From Vibrio pelagius (GTDB taxonomy: Bacteria; Pseudomonadota; Gammaproteobacteria; Enterobacterales; Vibrionaceae): 64,000 bases of DNA. This document shows, one piece after another, positions 63,086 through 64,000 of this stretch. Location: assembly GCF_024347575.1 (NCBI RefSeq), contig NZ_AP025504.1, positions 496,001 to 560,000 of the forward strand. The letters run 5' to 3'. Position numbers and translations under genes: made by a program. How positions within the stretch are numbered: position 1 is the first letter of the stretch; the number at the start of each line of letters is the position of its first letter. The notes beneath the pieces are model-generated. The model ran no database searches. It had not been told where the DNA came from and worked only from the letters and a program-made list of their open reading frames with translations.

Positions 63086-64000
63086 ATCGCCTCCTTGCTA
63101 TTCGGCGTTGCATTCGAGTTGGTGGCTGCATCCTCACCCCCACCTTCAACTTGCTGCTTGTAAGTGTTGATGTCTGATGCTTGAACAACGTCACCCGTAT
63201 CGTTACCCCATGCATTTCTTTGGTAGGTAATCACAGCGGCGATCTCTTTTTCTGTGAGTTGGTTGTCAAAAGCCTGCATCGCGGTTCCAGAACGGCCATA
63301 GACGATAACATCGATGTGTTCCGATACATCTCCAAGTGCCACTGGACTGCCCTTAATCGCAGGGAACGCACCCGGAATCCCCTCGCCGTTTGCTTGGTGA
63401 CAAACAGCGCAGCGAGATGCATAAACTTGCTCACCAATCGCATTCAATTCTTCTAAAGAAAGTGACGCATCTAATGCTTCCTTCGCAGCTTGAGCCTCAG
63501 CAATCGCAAGCACTTTCTGATCAGCCAGCCACACATCGAATTCATCTTCTTCCATGGCTTGAACTACAATCGGCATAAAGCCGTGAGCACGACCACATAA
63601 CTCGGCACATTGACCACGATAAACACCGGGCTCATCTATTTTTGTCCAAGCTTCGTTGATAAAGCCCGGAATGGTGTCTTTTTTCACTGCAAATGCTGGC
63701 ACCCACCAGGAGTGAATCACATCGTCCGAGGTCATTAAGAATCGGACTTTACGATTGATCGGCAGCACGAGTGGTTTGTCTACCTCGAGCAAATAGTGCG
63801 CGCCTTTCGTTTCAATACCTTCTATCTCTTTGTCACTGGTCGCCAGTAAGCTGAAATACTCGACATCTTCCCCGAAATAGCTGTAGTGCCACTTCCACTG
63901 CGAACCCGTAATCTTGACTGTGAGATCCGATTGAGAGGTATCTTCCATCGCAATCAAGGTTTTAGTGGCAGGGATCGCCATTGCGATAAGGATAATGATA
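63082..64000 (-). CDS. coxB: Cytochrome c oxidase subunit II with fused cytochrome c, partial (N-terminus beyond the right edge)
   Basis: The visible 305 residues start inside the second membrane helix (LIAMAIPATKTLI). The periplasmic cupredoxin domain follows with the CuA ligands in IHSWWVPAF (His) and GQCAELCGRAHGFMPIVV (Cys, Cys, His, Met). After it comes a cytochrome c domain with the haem site CAVCH (about 140 residues before the end). The fusion makes this a caa3-type oxidase. No stop is met on the right edge, and the start lies beyond 64000. Confidence 0.95.
   Translation of the reverse strand, partial: IIILIAMAIPATKTLIAMEDTSQSDLTVKITGSQWKWHYSYFGEDVEYFSLLATSDKEIEGIETKGAHYLLEVDKPLVLPINRKVRFLMTSDDVIHSWWVPAFAVKKDTIPGFINEAWTKIDEPGVYRGQCAELCGRAHGFMPIVVQAMEEDEFDVWLADQKVLAIAEAQAAKEALDASLSLEELNAIGEQVYASRCAVCHQANGEGIPGAFPAIKGSPVALGDVSEHIDVIVYGRSGTAMQAFDNQLTEKEIAAVITYQRNAWGNDTGDVVQASDINTYKQQVEGGGEDAATNSNATPNSKEAI

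Overview
The window looks like a chromosomal segment of a marine Vibrio-type gammaproteobacterium. The evidence is moderate GC, dense operons with short intergenic gaps, close matches to families well known from Vibrionaceae (KtrAB potassium uptake, sucrose PTS genes, PL7 alginate lyase, 2-aminoethylphosphonate catabolism with a PbfA-type lyase, a caa3-type oxidase cluster), and Fur, GntR, CRP and TyrR-like sites of gammaproteobacterial type. No rRNA, tRNA, CRISPR array, IS transposase or phage gene was seen. The gene mix would suit a second chromosome, but nothing in the window proves that.

Layout: 1-4.1 kb holds a partial small gene and a heterodimeric ABC exporter (mdlA, mdlB). 4.4-5.3 kb is an aspartoacylase-like hydrolase. 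5.4-8.5 kb is a three-gene operon (class I dihydroorotase-like protein, gamma carbonic anhydrase-like protein, CobW/COG0523 GTPase) under a promoter with a Zur-like site, the classic layout of a zinc-limitation response. 8.7-9.8 kb is a secreted alginate lyase with a CRP-like site. 9.9-16.8 kb is a sucrose regulon (scrB, scrK, scrA, scrR, porin) tied together by paired LacI-type operators. 17-22.4 kb is mixed housekeeping (DUF2059, Nudix, DUF333 lipoprotein, DUF218, serine deaminase, siderophore-interacting protein). 22.5-28.9 kb is a gluconate regulon (gntR, gnd, gntK, TRAP transporter) with GntR operators and a CRP-like site.

29-42.6 kb is the most distinctive region: a 2-aminoethylphosphonate island. 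It has a DMT-type permease, the GntR/HutC regulator PhnR, an ABC importer (phnS, phnT, phnU), an FAD oxidoreductase and phnW-pbfA-phnX, which can turn several aminophosphonates into phosphonoacetaldehyde and then acetaldehyde plus phosphate. A near-identical palindrome (TGGTATRTACCA) lies upstream of phnT, phnS and phnW and is a good candidate PhnR operator. A TonB-dependent receptor with a 35-base perfect palindrome containing a Fur-like box sits in the middle of the island.

42.6-53.1 kb holds an OmpA-family porin, an OsmC protein, a periplasmic MsrAB fusion, KtrAB, an MscS channel, a DAHP synthase with tandem TyrR-like boxes, a membrane-bound AraC regulator and two small genes. 53.1-56.2 kb is an accessory patch: an SDR gene bracketed by an intact and a decayed copy of the same two small genes, an XRE regulator, and a MITE-like inverted-repeat element touching the stop codon of cyoE. 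56.2-64 kb is a cytochrome c oxidase cluster (coxB with fused cytochrome c, coxA, ctaG, coxC, DUF2909, SURF1, a SCO-like protein, ctaA, cyoE). coxB runs off the right edge.
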